Shown: in pieces, positions 38,239-48,555 of the stretch
Layout: every line of letters begins with the position of its first letter
Numbering within the stretch: the first letter of the stretch is position 1
Assembly (NCBI GenBank): GCA_963966185.1
Contig: CAWZYM010000301.1
Span: forward strand, 1,237,001 to 1,301,000
Origin: Rhabditoides inermis
Lineage: Eukaryota > Nematoda > Chromadorea > Rhabditida > Rhabditidae
Direction: 5' to 3'
DNA: 64,000 nt
The notes under the pieces: model-generated
The model's input: only the letters and a program-made list of their open reading frames with translations
Databases searched by the model: none
Told to the model about the DNA's origin: nothing
Program-made: the position numbers and the translations under genes

Positions 38239-39298
38239 GGAGAGAGGGAGAGAGGGAGAGAGGGAGAGGGATAGAGGGAGAGAGGGAGAGAGGGAGAGAG
38301 GGAGAGAGGGAGAGAGGGAGATAGGGAGAGAGGGAGAGAGGGAGAGAGGGAGAGAGGGAGAGAGGGAGAGAGGGAGAGAGGGAGAGAGGGAGAGAGGGAG
38401 AGAGGGAGAGAGGGAGAGAGGGAGAGAGGGAGAGAGGGAGAGAGGGAGAGAGGGAGAGAGGGAGAGAGGGAGAGAGGGAGAGAGGGAGAGAGGGAGAGAG
38501 GGAGAGAGGGAGAGAGGGAGAGAGGGAGAGAGGGAGAGAGGGAGAGAGGGAGAGAGGGAGAGAGGGAGAGAGGGAGAGAGGGAGAGAGGGAGAGAGGGAG
38601 AGAGGGAGAGAGGGAGAGAGGGAGAGAGGGAGAGAGGGAGAGAGGGAGAGAGGGAGAGAGGGAGAGAGGAGAGAGGAGAGAGGAGAGAGGGAGAGAGGGA
38701 GAGAGGGAGAGAGGGAGAGAGGGAGAGAGGGAGAGAGGGAGAGAGGGAGAGAGGGAGAGAGGGAGAGAGGGAGAGAGGGAGAGAGGGAGAGAGGGAGAGA
38801 GGGAGAGAGGGAGAGAGGGAGAGAGGGAGAGAGGGAGAGAGGAGAGAGGGAGAGAGGGAGAGAGGGAGAGAGGGAGAGAGGGAGAGAGGGAGAGAGGGAG
38901 AGAGGGAGAGTCCCTCTGATTGCAGGGTGGGTGTGGGCGACGGTCCGTGGAACATGATGTCTCGATTCGACGATGAGATGCCCAAGAGAATGTTCGACAA
39001 CTTCCACTTCGTCGACTTCCACAAGGTGAATAATTACTTTAATTTAAGTTTTCAATCGTCCAGTTTGTTTTTGATGTTCGGTTTTTTAATTACAAAAAAC
39101 TGGACAGTATATTTCATAAAACATACTATTATAAACAATCATCTAAATTGTAATTTATATAACCTGATCGCTTTTCAGGTGATGTTCAACGCGCCGAACC
39201 AGGAGGCGTCGTTCGCATTGAATGCACTCATGGAGATTCCCGATCAGTACAAGGCAATCAAGGAGCTCGGACTACTCAAGCAGTCCCGGAGGGGATAG
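10720..39298 (+). CDS. cpna-2: Giant copine-domain repeat protein (CPNA-2-like)
   Basis: About 7,200 codons in some 31 exons. Reading order: a Cys-rich N terminus ([14 protein letters not shown] at 11081); short charged exons 11588-11653, 12047-12155, 12241-12333, 12584-12659, 13826-13898, 14008-14092, 14426-14590, 14726-14811, 14956-15039, 15154-15246, 15459-15530, 15653-15751, 15861-15915, 16003-16092, 16521-16600, 16677-16808, 17057-17119, 17268-17345; a 2.6-kb exon (17475-20058); a 16.2-kb exon (20232-36447); then copine exons from 36761 to the TAG at 39296. Translation could start at 10720 or at 11081, where ATG lies two bases after a tttcag acceptor. The copine A domain and giant repetitive N-terminal region resemble C. 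elegans CPNA-2; the related CPNA-1 acts at muscle integrin attachments, so a cytoskeletal scaffold role is inferred. C2 domains of ordinary copines are not apparent. Two weak points: the 14092/14426 phase junction, and a one-base frame break at 38152-38155. Confidence 0.75.
11081..11388 (+). CDS. Cys-rich N-terminal exon of the giant copine gene
   Basis: The exon begins cgATG directly after a tgtttcag acceptor, so it may be a trans-spliced first coding exon. Its first 17 residues contain eight cysteines ([17 protein letters not shown]), a pattern often S-acylated for membrane attachment; metal binding is an alternative. An upstream exon at 10720-10846 (ATG, starts [11 protein letters not shown]) joins it in frame, giving a possible second N terminus. 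Confidence 0.55.
12660..13825 (+). other. Large intron of the giant copine gene
   Basis: Contains a CT microsatellite (about 12872-12914). No convincing exon was seen. The next exon (13826) begins with two in-frame ATGs and could also be an alternative first exon. Confidence 0.4.
15798..15845. repeat. (GA)n microsatellite inside a short intron
   Basis: GA repeat occupying most of the 109-bp intron between exons ending at 15751 and starting at 15861. It ends only 15 bp before the exon. Confidence 0.9.
16339..16409 (+). tRNA. tRNA-Gly (anticodon CCC)
   Basis: A 71-nt intact cloverleaf. Acceptor GCACCAA pairs with TTGGTGC, plus discriminator A. The A box is TGGTGTAGCGGTA. The anticodon loop CTCCCAC gives CCC, and the B-box/T arm is GGGTTCAACTCCC. 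It has no intron. It lies in sense orientation within an intron of the giant copine gene (between exons ending 16092 and starting 16521), presumably with its own Pol III transcription. Confidence 0.93.
16830..16887. repeat. (CT)n microsatellite in intron
   Basis: Long CT repeat shortly after the donor at 16808 in the giant copine gene. Confidence 0.93.
17475..20058 (+). CDS. 2.6-kb exon of the giant copine gene with four QEG/HGEA repeats
   Basis: 861 codons between a gtttcag acceptor and GCAG|gtgggc, phase matched on both sides. Residues 95-350 hold four copies of a motif of about 30 residues, spaced 75-100 residues apart: a D/F-x-L-x-(Q/T)-EG-x-x-(L/F)-(H/Q)-(G/D)-EA core, then basic R-x-x-R and an acidic Ser-rich (E)SxxSVE tail (for example [42 protein letters not shown]). 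A Gln/Val-rich predicted coiled coil lies between copies two and three. The end is His/Ser-rich. No known domain was recognised. Confidence 0.75.
20232..36447 (+). CDS. 16.2-kb single exon of the giant copine gene
   Basis: One open segment of about 5,405 codons, bounded by tttcag at 20231 and GCG|GTATGT at 36447, in phase with both neighbours. It begins with a Gln/Met-rich run and a coiled-coil-like stretch. Modules carrying a G-(F/Y)-W-x-T motif follow (about 20670-28200), including seven near-identical copies. A mixed charged region with Arg/Glu/Ser-rich sequence comes next (28200-31500). From about 31550 to 36230 there is a long array of degenerate 60-90-residue units with cores such as [25 protein letters not shown] and [15 protein letters not shown]. 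The alternating hydrophobic pattern suggests beta-rich repeats (inference). It closes with a Gln/Glu-rich coiled coil. Exons this long are rare in nematodes. Confidence 0.88.
23300..28205 (+). repeat. Seven tandem 708-bp coding repeats (236 aa each)
   Basis: The marker [11 protein letters not shown] recurs with its CAG codon at 23336, 24044, 24752, 25460, 26168, 26876 and 27590. That is a spacing of exactly 708 bp five times and then 714 bp. The 6-bp difference is an extra ACGGAC giving TDTDTT in copy six. Copies one and two look almost identical at the DNA level; copy seven is the most diverged (GFWDTQ, AATSDAT changes). Each unit carries [42 protein letters not shown] and [16 protein letters not shown]. 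Three older, divergent relatives precede them (about 20900-23300). Confidence 0.97.
36761..39298 (+). CDS. Copine (vWA-like) domain exons
   Basis: C-terminal exons: 36761-36839, 36956-37056, 37233-37338, 37407-37538, 37612-37762, 37825-37904, 37958-38020, 38102-38170, 38926-39025, 39179-39298. They encode a copine A domain: [29 protein letters not shown] (a MIDAS-like D-x-T-x-S), [62 protein letters not shown] and [19 protein letters not shown], ending SRRG. These residues are diagnostic of copines and normally bind divalent cations and phospholipid or protein partners. Exon 38102-38170 is one base out of frame relative to the conserved YPLSIIM-VGVGDG sequence. Confidence 0.92.
37774..37813. 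repeat. (GA)n microsatellite filling a 62-bp intron
   Basis: The intron 37763-37824 consists mainly of GA repeat followed by gtctgattccag. Confidence 0.93.
38179..38910. repeat. (GA)n / (GGGAGA)n satellite within a copine intron
   Basis: About 730 bp of GA dinucleotide grading into GAGAGG-type hexamer repeats, within the intron between exons ending 38170 and starting 38926. It is open in all frames that matter, so it produces spurious RE/GE and LS/PS open frames on both strands. Confidence 0.97.
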
Positions 39299-39310
39299 AG
39301 GTGCGGCCGC

Positions 39311-39363
<53 letters not shown>

Positions 39364-39676
39364 TCCCTCACACGCTCATTTCTCATTTCAGTCCAGTTTC
39401 CTCGCCTCACCGCCCAACAACACCGCAAGCCGCTCAATTCACTCGATTTCTATTATATTGTTTCATTTCGTGTGTTTTTTTTTACTTTGTTTTCCGTTTG
39501 TAGAGCTGCCTTTGTAACAGAGAATCAAACCCACCAAATCGGTGATTTCGCACCCCCGCCTTTCTTCTCTCTTCAATCATTTCAGTTGCGTGTGTCTTAC
39601 TATTATATTTTCTCATCAAATAGGACACGCTGTGACTCTCCGTGATATATAAAATAAAGACTTTCTATCATTCGCT
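39299..39676. other. Intergenic region between convergent copine and BAR genes
   Basis: Contains a CT microsatellite (39315-39352) and an AATAAA at 39653 for the + strand gene. On the minus strand an AATAAA overlaps the stop codon of the BAR-like gene (39676-39681). The two 3' ends are therefore close or overlapping. Confidence 0.6.
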
Positions 39677-40505
39677 TTATTCTAATTGAACATAAAGAAA
39701 TATACACACTGTAACTGATTCGCACTGTAAGTTGTTGATCGTTTGATAATTCGTTGTTTCTCCCTTCTCTCTATTCGACCGCTGGCTTCTCTGTCGCATC
39801 TTGGACAGACGAAGGCACGCGTCCGCCATCTTCACGTGGTACTTCTCCAGCTCCCCTGAATACAGTAATCCAGCAGGCGTCAGTGTACAGTAACCCACGT
39901 AAGAAGTGGACAAAGTCCTTCCAGTGCACGTCCTTCTTGTCTGGCACTGTCTGCAGCCAGTTCATCATCTTCTCGATCTCAGAGTTGTACTTGGAAGTGG
40001 CCTTCTCGTAGACCTGGGAAGAAGAGAGTAGAGAGAGGAGGGAGAGAGAGAAATGATAGAAAGGGGAAACCTTCTCTGTCCTGCCATTCTTGTTCTTGTC
40101 CATATCCAGTTTGGCGCAGTCCATCCTATCCGCCGCCTCCTGCACGCGACGCTTCATCTCCTCGAACTGCAAAGTGACGCATGAATGACGCAAGCATCTT
40201 GCGTCACCCACCGCCACGTATTCAAAGTTCATATACTTGCGAATGTGGGGTGAAGCTCGAGCGGCCAGTCACCTACAGCAGATCGAGAAGTGAACATACG
40301 GAAACTTTTGAAGCGTAGTGTAATAGTGAAGGTGGAAGACAATATAACATCGAAGAACCTCACATGTATCTATTTTCTCTATATCATTGTCTCTTTTTCT
40401 CTTTTCTTACTTCCTCTCTTCCTCTCTCTCTCGCTCTCTCTCTCCTCTCTCTCTCTTCCTCACTCTCTATCTCTCTCCCTATATATATATATATATATTA
40501 TATAT

Positions 40506-40561
<56 letters not shown>

Positions 40562-41226
40562 CCTCCACCTGGAATGCCCGCAACTCCTTTGCCAGCACAG
40601 TCGCCGTCTCCTCGCACCCATTGTAGATCGCCGGTGTCATATGGGAACGCATCACACTCATCTTCTTCACAAACACCTAAAGTAACCCATTTCCAAAATA
40701 CCGTACCCGTGTTCAATGTACAGTATCCAACTCTACCGTACCTCGTAGGGCGCAGTGCCGGGTGGGTTCTCGACCTCCTGTACCGAGTAGCACTTGGGCA
40801 CTCTCGCCGGATCGCCTTGCATCACAAACATCATGTCCGACACCAGATCGTTCAGGTGAACCTGTACGGTAGCTTTTAGGGGTACTGTATTTCACAGTAT
40901 ACCGTGTTGTTTAGTAAAATCTACCGTAACACGCACCTGGTACTGCTCGCATAGCTGCGAGTCCTTCTGCACCTGCTTGGGTAGCTCACTCGCGTTCACG
41001 TTCTTCACCGCCTGAAATATCGATCATTCATCGACGTGTTATCGTTCGTAGCACCTTCTTGAATGAGAAGAGAACGCGTTTGAGAAGCGGGACCTGGTCG
41101 TCCTCCCCAGCGCCGCTGGAAGTAGAGGATAGAGAGAGAGAGAGAGGGGGGGGGGAGAGGATAGAGAGGGACACACTCTGAGGGCGGCGGCGGTTTCTTA
41201 TCTCCGCCTCCTCCGTTGTCCCCCAT
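39677..41226 (-). CDS. BAR-domain-like protein
   Basis: Minus-strand exons, 5' to 3': 41226-41177, 41115-41055, 41011-40937, 40861-40742, 40676-40569, (about 40262-40209), 40166-40071, 40013-39899, 39855-39677. All phases join except around the bracketed exon, which may need one base at a C run. The last intron is only 43 nt. The start MGDNGGGGDKKPPPP is followed by long amphipathic helices: FKKAVKNVNASELPKQVQKD, KRRVQEAADRMDCAKLDMDK, then EKATSKYNSEIEKMMNWLQ and FLRELEKYHVKMADACLRL. The basic R-x-D-x-AKLD helix and the L-E-x-YH helix resemble BAR domains of the endophilin/amphiphysin type, which bind and curve membranes. There is no SH3 domain. The exact subfamily is not recognised. The gene is divergent from the LITAF-like gene, with 310 bp between the starts. 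Confidence 0.6.
40481..40558. repeat. (TA)n microsatellite
   Basis: About 75 bp of nearly pure TA in an intron of the BAR-like gene. Confidence 0.95.
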
Positions 41227-41535
41227 CTTCTTTCGCCGTCGCCCAGAGGTGGAGGCAATGCGCCGCTTCTTTTTAGAAGAGATCTTGCCGGGAATGACAC
41301 CTTCTCGAAATGCCACAACTTTTCACACCTGAAATCACATCACAATAAGTAAAGTAAACTATTCATCCGTGCGCGCAATGGAAATGTGCGGCGGTAGATC
41401 AGAGTACGGTCCCACGCTCGGCCGGCGCGAAGTAGATCGGCGACGGCGAAGTATCGATCGCGCCTGCTTCCCGCGCGATTTCGCACCCATCTCACAGTCG
41501 GTCAGCACTGTCTCTCCTCGGTTTCCGCGGCCGAC
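41227..41535. promoter_or_regulatory. Putative bidirectional promoter region
   Basis: About 310 bp between the divergent starts of the BAR-like gene (-) and the LITAF-like gene (+). No specific element was identified. The call rests only on gene arrangement. Confidence 0.35.
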
Positions 41536-44500
41536 ATGCTTGCACCGCTCGATCCGCCCGTCGCCCCTTCTGAGCTCCTACCTCCGACCGCCCTTGCCCC
41601 TGAGGCTGCCACTGCACCGCAACCGCTCGTTCAGTCTGCCCCGCCCGAAGCCGCTCCGGTGCAGCCGGTTGCCGTTCCGATCGGAGAGCCTCCCGCCTCT
41701 GCAGAGGCGCCTGTGATCACTGCACCCACCGCCCAGCCAGTTGCTCAGTCGATTCCCTCGACTGGGCAGATGATGGGAGTGCCTCCGCCCCCCGCGTACA
41801 GCGAGCCAGTCGTGAGCATGCCTCAGCCGATGGCCCAGTCCATGCCCCAGCCGATGACCCAGCCGATGCCCCAGCCGATGACCCAGATGATGTCCCAACC
41901 GATGCCCCAGCCGATGGTCCAACAGATTCCGCAACCGATGGCCGGTGCGTACAACCCGTACGCGCCCATGATGGTTCCTCAGATGGCGCCCATGATGATG
42001 CCGCAGCAGCAGCCAGCCATGATGGTCCCCTGCTCGATGGCCCAGCCATACATGCAAGTGCCCCAGCCACTCTATCAGGTATTGACTATCGATTTGGGTA
42101 TTGATTGTTTCTTTTTAGCCTCAGCCAGCGCCTCTCCCGCAACCCGAGACCAAGCAGTCCGCCGCTGCGCCCAAGGTCATGAAGAAGGTGCGTATGTTTA
42201 TTGACTATCGAGTGGATTGCTTTGATTGTGATTCTCACTGTGTAAGTAGTTATGCATGTCTTGGTAATGTATATATTCCTTTCAATACTAATCCTCATTG
42301 ATTGATTGATTGGTTATTTTTATCGATTGATTTGCAGACGCCGTGGTACAAGAAGCCGTTCCAGAGGAGCGGCAAGTACAGCGTGTCCCTCAACGAGTCG
42401 AAGCGAGGCGTCGCCGGAACAGCGGCAGCGGTGGGTTCATCGAACATGTATTTGTTGATTTTGATTATTTAATCAGTTTGCTTTCATTTAATTCAGTGTG
42501 TCATGTCATTAGACGGATATGACCAGTAGGTCGATCAATAAATCATTAATCAATCGATAATCGATATTTTCAGAACGCGATGCAGATGCAGCCACTGCAG
42601 CAGGCTGGCGCGACCGCCGTCCCGAGTGAGTTTTTTGTGTGATCTCTCTATTGTGTTTGTGATTTGATTGTCAATATATTGCCCGATAGTGACGCACTCT
42701 CTCCCCCCCTTTTCCCACGCGCCCAGTCTCGGATTGTCATTGTATTCCACCCTCGGGCCTTGTTTTGTCTTGTGTTTTCTGCACTGCTTCCCTGTCTCCA
42801 CCTATCGATTACCCATGGATTATTGCGCGGCTCAGCAAAGAAAGAACTACAACTATTACACGCGAGGCGAGCTTTCTCTTTACTCTAGCTATTTCGTATG
42901 GTTGTTAGGAAGAAGGATGATAGGATGAGAATTACTGATGAGTAGATGAGTTACTGTTACTGAAGAAAGCGACCTTTTTAATTGAAAAACTTCTAAACTA
43001 ATAACTCTCTTCGAACTCATGGTACTTACAGTAGTTTACTGGAGTTGGTTCCCAAATAAGATAGATGTTATAGATAATTCGATTTTCCGATTTCTGTCAT
43101 TTGTACCGTACTCATTCGAGCACGAAAACTCCAATCGGGCCAACTTTGCAAAACATTATCGTCTGTCTGACAGACCAGTGTTATTGCAGTATGATGGAAA
43201 GGCTATAGTAACTATGAGATTGATCAATGTATTCGAACACAATGATGACAAAATGACAATGTTTGTGACTCGTGAGTCATGAAATTGTGTTTGATTCCGA
43301 TTTCCGATATCTCTAATATCACACTGTCTCTGTAAGAATCGAACACAAGATGCACTTAGTCGTTTTTGTCAAATATGCAAATTTGGCCCATTAAGGGACC
43401 ACTACCTCAAATCGGTCAGTTTTTGTCAAAACACTTCAAATAAGAACTCGTTCGATTCCTTATCCGATTTTAAGAACTTTTTCATATACTGAACTTTTTG
43501 AAAAAATCTGATTTGAAAAAGTTATGACCAAAAAATGAAAAATTTGCATATTTTTAATTTTTATGAGTATGTTCCGATCCGAAAAACAAAAATGAACTAC
43601 ACTATTAGAAAGAGCGTTTTATGTTTAGTTTGCATGATTTTCAACACAGAAATCGATTGTACCGTCTTTCGCCATCCAGACGATTGAAAGTGGTCCAGGC
43701 AGCAGAAATGGGGCTGTGTGAACGTTGTCATGTTATATCAATCCGAAAAAAAACAAAAACTAAATACACCATCAGAATCTACGTGTTTTGTTTTGTAAAT
43801 GAGCACGTTTTCACGAAAATCGATTGCACCGTCTTTCACCATCCGGACAGTTGAAAGTTGTCAAAAAGGATTGACTAACGTCGTTAATAAGTTACAGTTG
43901 AATTCATTTCTCAAGAAAACACGAGAATTCACGCGTTCCGTATAAAGTACAAAATGCGTAGATTCTAATACTACAATCTGTTCTAGTTAATTCAGATTGA
44001 TACAACGGTAAGCTGAACAGAACTGTGTGCAATGTTTACAGATCATTTTCAACTGTCCGGATGGTGAAAGACATTGCAATCGATTTTCGTGAAAACGTGC
44101 TTATTTACAAAACGAAACACGTAGATTCTGATGGTGTATTTAGTTTTTGTTTTTCGGATTGATATAACATTAAAACGTTCACACAGCCCCATTTCTGCTG
44201 ACTGGACCACTTTCAATCGTCTGGATGGCGAAAGACGGTACAATCGATTTCTGTGTTAAAAATCATGCAAACTAAACATAAAACGCTCTTTCTAATGGTG
44301 TAATTCATTTTTGTTTTTTCGGATCGGAACATACTCATAAAAATTAAAAATATGCAAATTTTTCATTTTTTGGTCATAACTTTTTCAAATCAGATTTTTT
44401 CAAAAAGTTCAGTATATGAAAAAGTTCTTAAAATCGGATAAGGAATCGAACAATTTCTTATTTGAAGTGTTTTGACAAAAACTGACCGATTTGAGGTAGT

Positions 44501-45327
44501 GGTCCCTTAATGGGCCAAATTTGTATATTGGACAAAAACGACTAAGTGCATCTTGTAGAGGACCTTGAATAACCCTAATGTGCGCTGACATAGCTCCTAG
44601 TAACCACCTCGTCCGATTCTTACAGAGACAGTGTGATATAACAAACATTTACGATTTCTGATTCCAATTGAGGCAACGCGGGGTGTGTTCAGTAATCTGA
44701 CTGATGTATGTATGTAACATAAAGTATGTAGTTCGTGAAAATTACCTGGCGGAAAAGATTAATGCTGCTGAAGAAAGTTGTCCTAATTTGTCTTTTTCTT
44801 CAGCTACGAACGTGATTGTGAACTGTGGCGGTGGCGGGGAGGCGGCCACCAAGTGTCCCCACTGCCAGAGGGGACATCTCACCCGAGAGAGGAACCACTG
44901 GCTCATGGCACGCTTTTTATATTGTTGTGTTGTTTATATACCCGTGGTACCTTTTATTATCCTTATTTGTATCGGGTGGATGTTGAATGGTGACATTTCA
45001 TCCACTCTTCATTCCAGGCCCTGGTCATCTTCTGCTCCCTCCTCGTCTTTCCCCTCTCCCTCCTTCTCCTACTCACACTCAAGTTCACTTTCCACGAGAG
45101 GTACGCTGTATTTATTTTCTTAAATGAGTTTTGTGAAATTCATGTTTCTGTGATCATGAAGATCCCGTTATATTCAATCAATAGTCGACATTTTTTTTCA
45201 TTTACAATGCAAATTGGCTGTTTGTATAATATCGAACTGTTTCGCATCAAATAAACATTTCCGGTGCAACTTCTGTCGCCGGCGATTCGGCAAGTACGGA
45301 AAGCAAACACTGGGAGGAGATGAATAG
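41536..45327 (+). CDS. Pro/Met/Gln-rich LITAF-like membrane protein
   Basis: Exons: 41536-42078, 42119-42187, 42338-42430, 42574-42625, 44804-about 44912, 45018-45100, about 45161-45327. The first exon is Pro/Ala-rich, has a PPAY (PPxY) motif that could bind WW-domain ubiquitin ligases, and a run of MPQPM/MTQPMPQ repeats. The C-terminal exons show LITAF architecture: a first Cys pair KCPHCQ, then a hydrophobic segment of about 22 residues (ALVIFCSLLVFPLSLLLLL), then HFRCNFCRRRFGKYG as the second Cys pair. In LITAF proteins the two Cys pairs fold into one zinc site, with the hydrophobic helix inserted in the cytoplasmic face of endosomal/lysosomal membranes. The junction 44912/45018 appears to need a GC-AG intron (ATG|GCACGC), and the last acceptor is weak. 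Intron 4 contains a foldback transposon. Confidence 0.62.
43316..44640. mobile_element. Foldback element with arms of about 550-600 bp
   Basis: The left arm (about 43316-43858) is repeated in reverse complement as the right arm (about 44046-44640), with a 190-bp spacer. Ends match over ATATCACACTGTCTCTGTAA and its complement; inner arm ends match at the CATCCGGACAGTTGAAA region. The right arm has a 50-bp insertion relative to the left. There is no coding capacity. It is a non-autonomous DNA transposon of foldback or long-TIR MITE type, inserted in the LITAF-like gene's intron. Confidence 0.85.
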
Positions 45328-46546
<1,219 letters not shown>

Positions 46547-47185
46547 ATGTCTGCTGCCCCGGAAGTCGTGGACAACAACAACGATGTGACCAGGGATCTG
46601 GAGAAGGCGCGCAATGGAATCGAGGTGACGTCATCGGGATATCTTATCACATCTAGTATAGTTAGTCACCAGTGATCACGGAGCGACCAAACATTGTTAG
46701 TGGTTGCGTGTAGTTCATGGTTATTAGGATGTTATGGTCTCTGTTTACGATTTGTCGTAATCCGAGAGTGAGTAGACTCGACCGTTTTCACTTTTTTGTC
46801 GTTTTTCATTTGTTTCCTGTTCGGTCCGTCTTCTTACTTGGATATTCGAGTTTTCTGTGTGAATAACTGACCTGACAATAATTTGTATAAGTATATAGAA
46901 TGATGATTGTTTCAGAAGTGCGCGCTCTCGCACGAGACGATGACTCAGTTGACCCGACTGCAGCAGAACCACGATGGACATGTGAGTGTGAGAAGAGAGG
47001 GGTTGAGGAATGGGATCGTTAAAAACTACACAGGGAAATTTCACCAATAGTTTATCTGATATCCGCGATGAGCTGTTTTCATTGCAGGTTGAGGCTCCGC
47101 TAGAAGCTATTGTTGATTCGTACAAGGCAATTATTGGAGCGGTAGGAGAGGACACGAACAGACAAGGTGAGAGAGAGAGAAAGGG

Positions 47186-47217
<32 letters not shown>

Positions 47218-48357
47218 GAGAGAGAGAGTGATAGCGAGAGAGAGAGAGAGTGATCGAGAGAGAGAGAGCGAGAAAGAGATAGATAGCGAGAGAGAGTGTG
47301 TGTGTGTGAGAGAGAGAGATAGCGAGAGAGAGAGAGAGAGTGTGAGAGAGAACGCGTGTCCAGGCCTTCTGAAGACGCCTGCCCGCGCCGCCAAGGCAAT
47401 GCTTCACTTCACCAAGGGATACAACGAGACACTCGAGGGTGGGCTCAATCAATAAACGATCGATAATCGATCAATACTCCAGACATCATCGGGGACGCCA
47501 TCTTTGACGAGGACCACGACGATATGGTGAGTATAAACACACACTCAAACACATGTAACACCTGGCAACTCAAATGTATTCTGAAATGTTTCTACCACAA
47601 CTGGTTACCGGCAGAGTGTAGCGGGTTACTCTAGAGTCGATAAAAAATCAATAAATCGATGCCAGGTGATCGTGCGTGACATCGAGATGTTCTCGCTCTG
47701 CGAACACCACCTCGTGCCGTTCATGGGAAAGGTGAGACAAATGACAAATTACATACAATGATCTATTTGTCCAGCTAAAAAGAGATTATCATCATTTCAC
47801 GTGAACTATTTGAGAGACGTCCGGGAACTCATGCAACGTACCAAGTTCTTTTTGGCCAAATTCTGGCTAACAATTCATATGAAGTGATTTGACATGTGTC
47901 AGGTGCACGTTGGCTACCTTCCGGACAAGAAGGTGCTGGGTCTCTCGAAGCTCGCGCGAATCGTCGAGATGTACAGCAGGCGGCTGCAGGGTAACTACTT
48001 GGTATTGTGTCAATAAAATAACATATCTACCTAAAATACGAATCATAACACTCTTCCAAAATACACATTTATTATTCCAGTGCAAGAGCGCATGACGAAG
48101 CAGATTGCGTCGGCTCTTTTCGAAGCCATCGAACCCACCGGAGTCGCCGTCGTCATCGAGGCACAGTGAGTGGAAAAGAGTCTCGCCACGATATGTCATA
48201 ATGGTCTCGCCACGAAGTGCCTGCTTTCAGGCACATGTGCATGGTGATGCGGGGAGTGCAGAAGATCAACGCGTCGACGACCACTTCGTGTATGCTGGGC
48301 GAGTTCCGGCAGGACCAGCGCACCCGCGAGGAGTTCCTCAACCTCATCAAGAAATGA
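46547..48357 (+). CDS. cat-4: GTP cyclohydrolase I
   Basis: Catalyses GTP to 7,8-dihydroneopterin triphosphate, the first step of tetrahydrobiopterin synthesis; in nematodes this supports dopamine and serotonin production. Nine exons with matching phases: 46547-46624, 46916-46981, 47088-47166, 47364-47438, 47483-47526, 47666-47731, 47903-47990, 48081-48165, 48231-48357. The start lies one base after a tatctag acceptor-like site, consistent with trans-splicing. The catalytic core is complete: [33 protein letters not shown] (zinc Cys and catalytic His), [20 protein letters not shown], LTxQIA-type segment ([12 protein letters not shown]), [20 protein letters not shown] (second zinc Cys) and the C-terminal RxEFL. 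About 235 residues, usual family length. Intron 3 is largely GA repeat. Confidence 0.95.
47170..47352. repeat. Compound (GA)n/(GATA)/(GT)n microsatellite
   Basis: Purine-rich repeat filling nearly all of the cat-4 intron 47167-47363, on the sense strand. Confidence 0.92.
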
Positions 48358-48555
48358 AACCGACGCTGGGTCCCGCCGCGAAAACATATGATAGCAATTT
48401 TTCACACTTTACTATCCAGTTTTTTTTTCATACGAGACTCACACTCACACCGAATCACTTACTGCACCTGGCAATAATCTAAACACACTAGGCTTCCGCC
48501 CCCCCCCCTCTATCATATCACATTTCTGTGTGGACGGCATAAACGCTTTGGAACA

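Noticed and set aside
38096..39024. Long open frames on both strands over 38.1-39.0 kb (RE/GE and LS/PS polymers)
   Set aside because: They are translations of the GA/GAGAGG satellite; only the short copine exons at the edges are coding.
40498..40716. YIYIYI open frames
   Set aside because: Translation of the TA microsatellite in an intron of the BAR-like gene.
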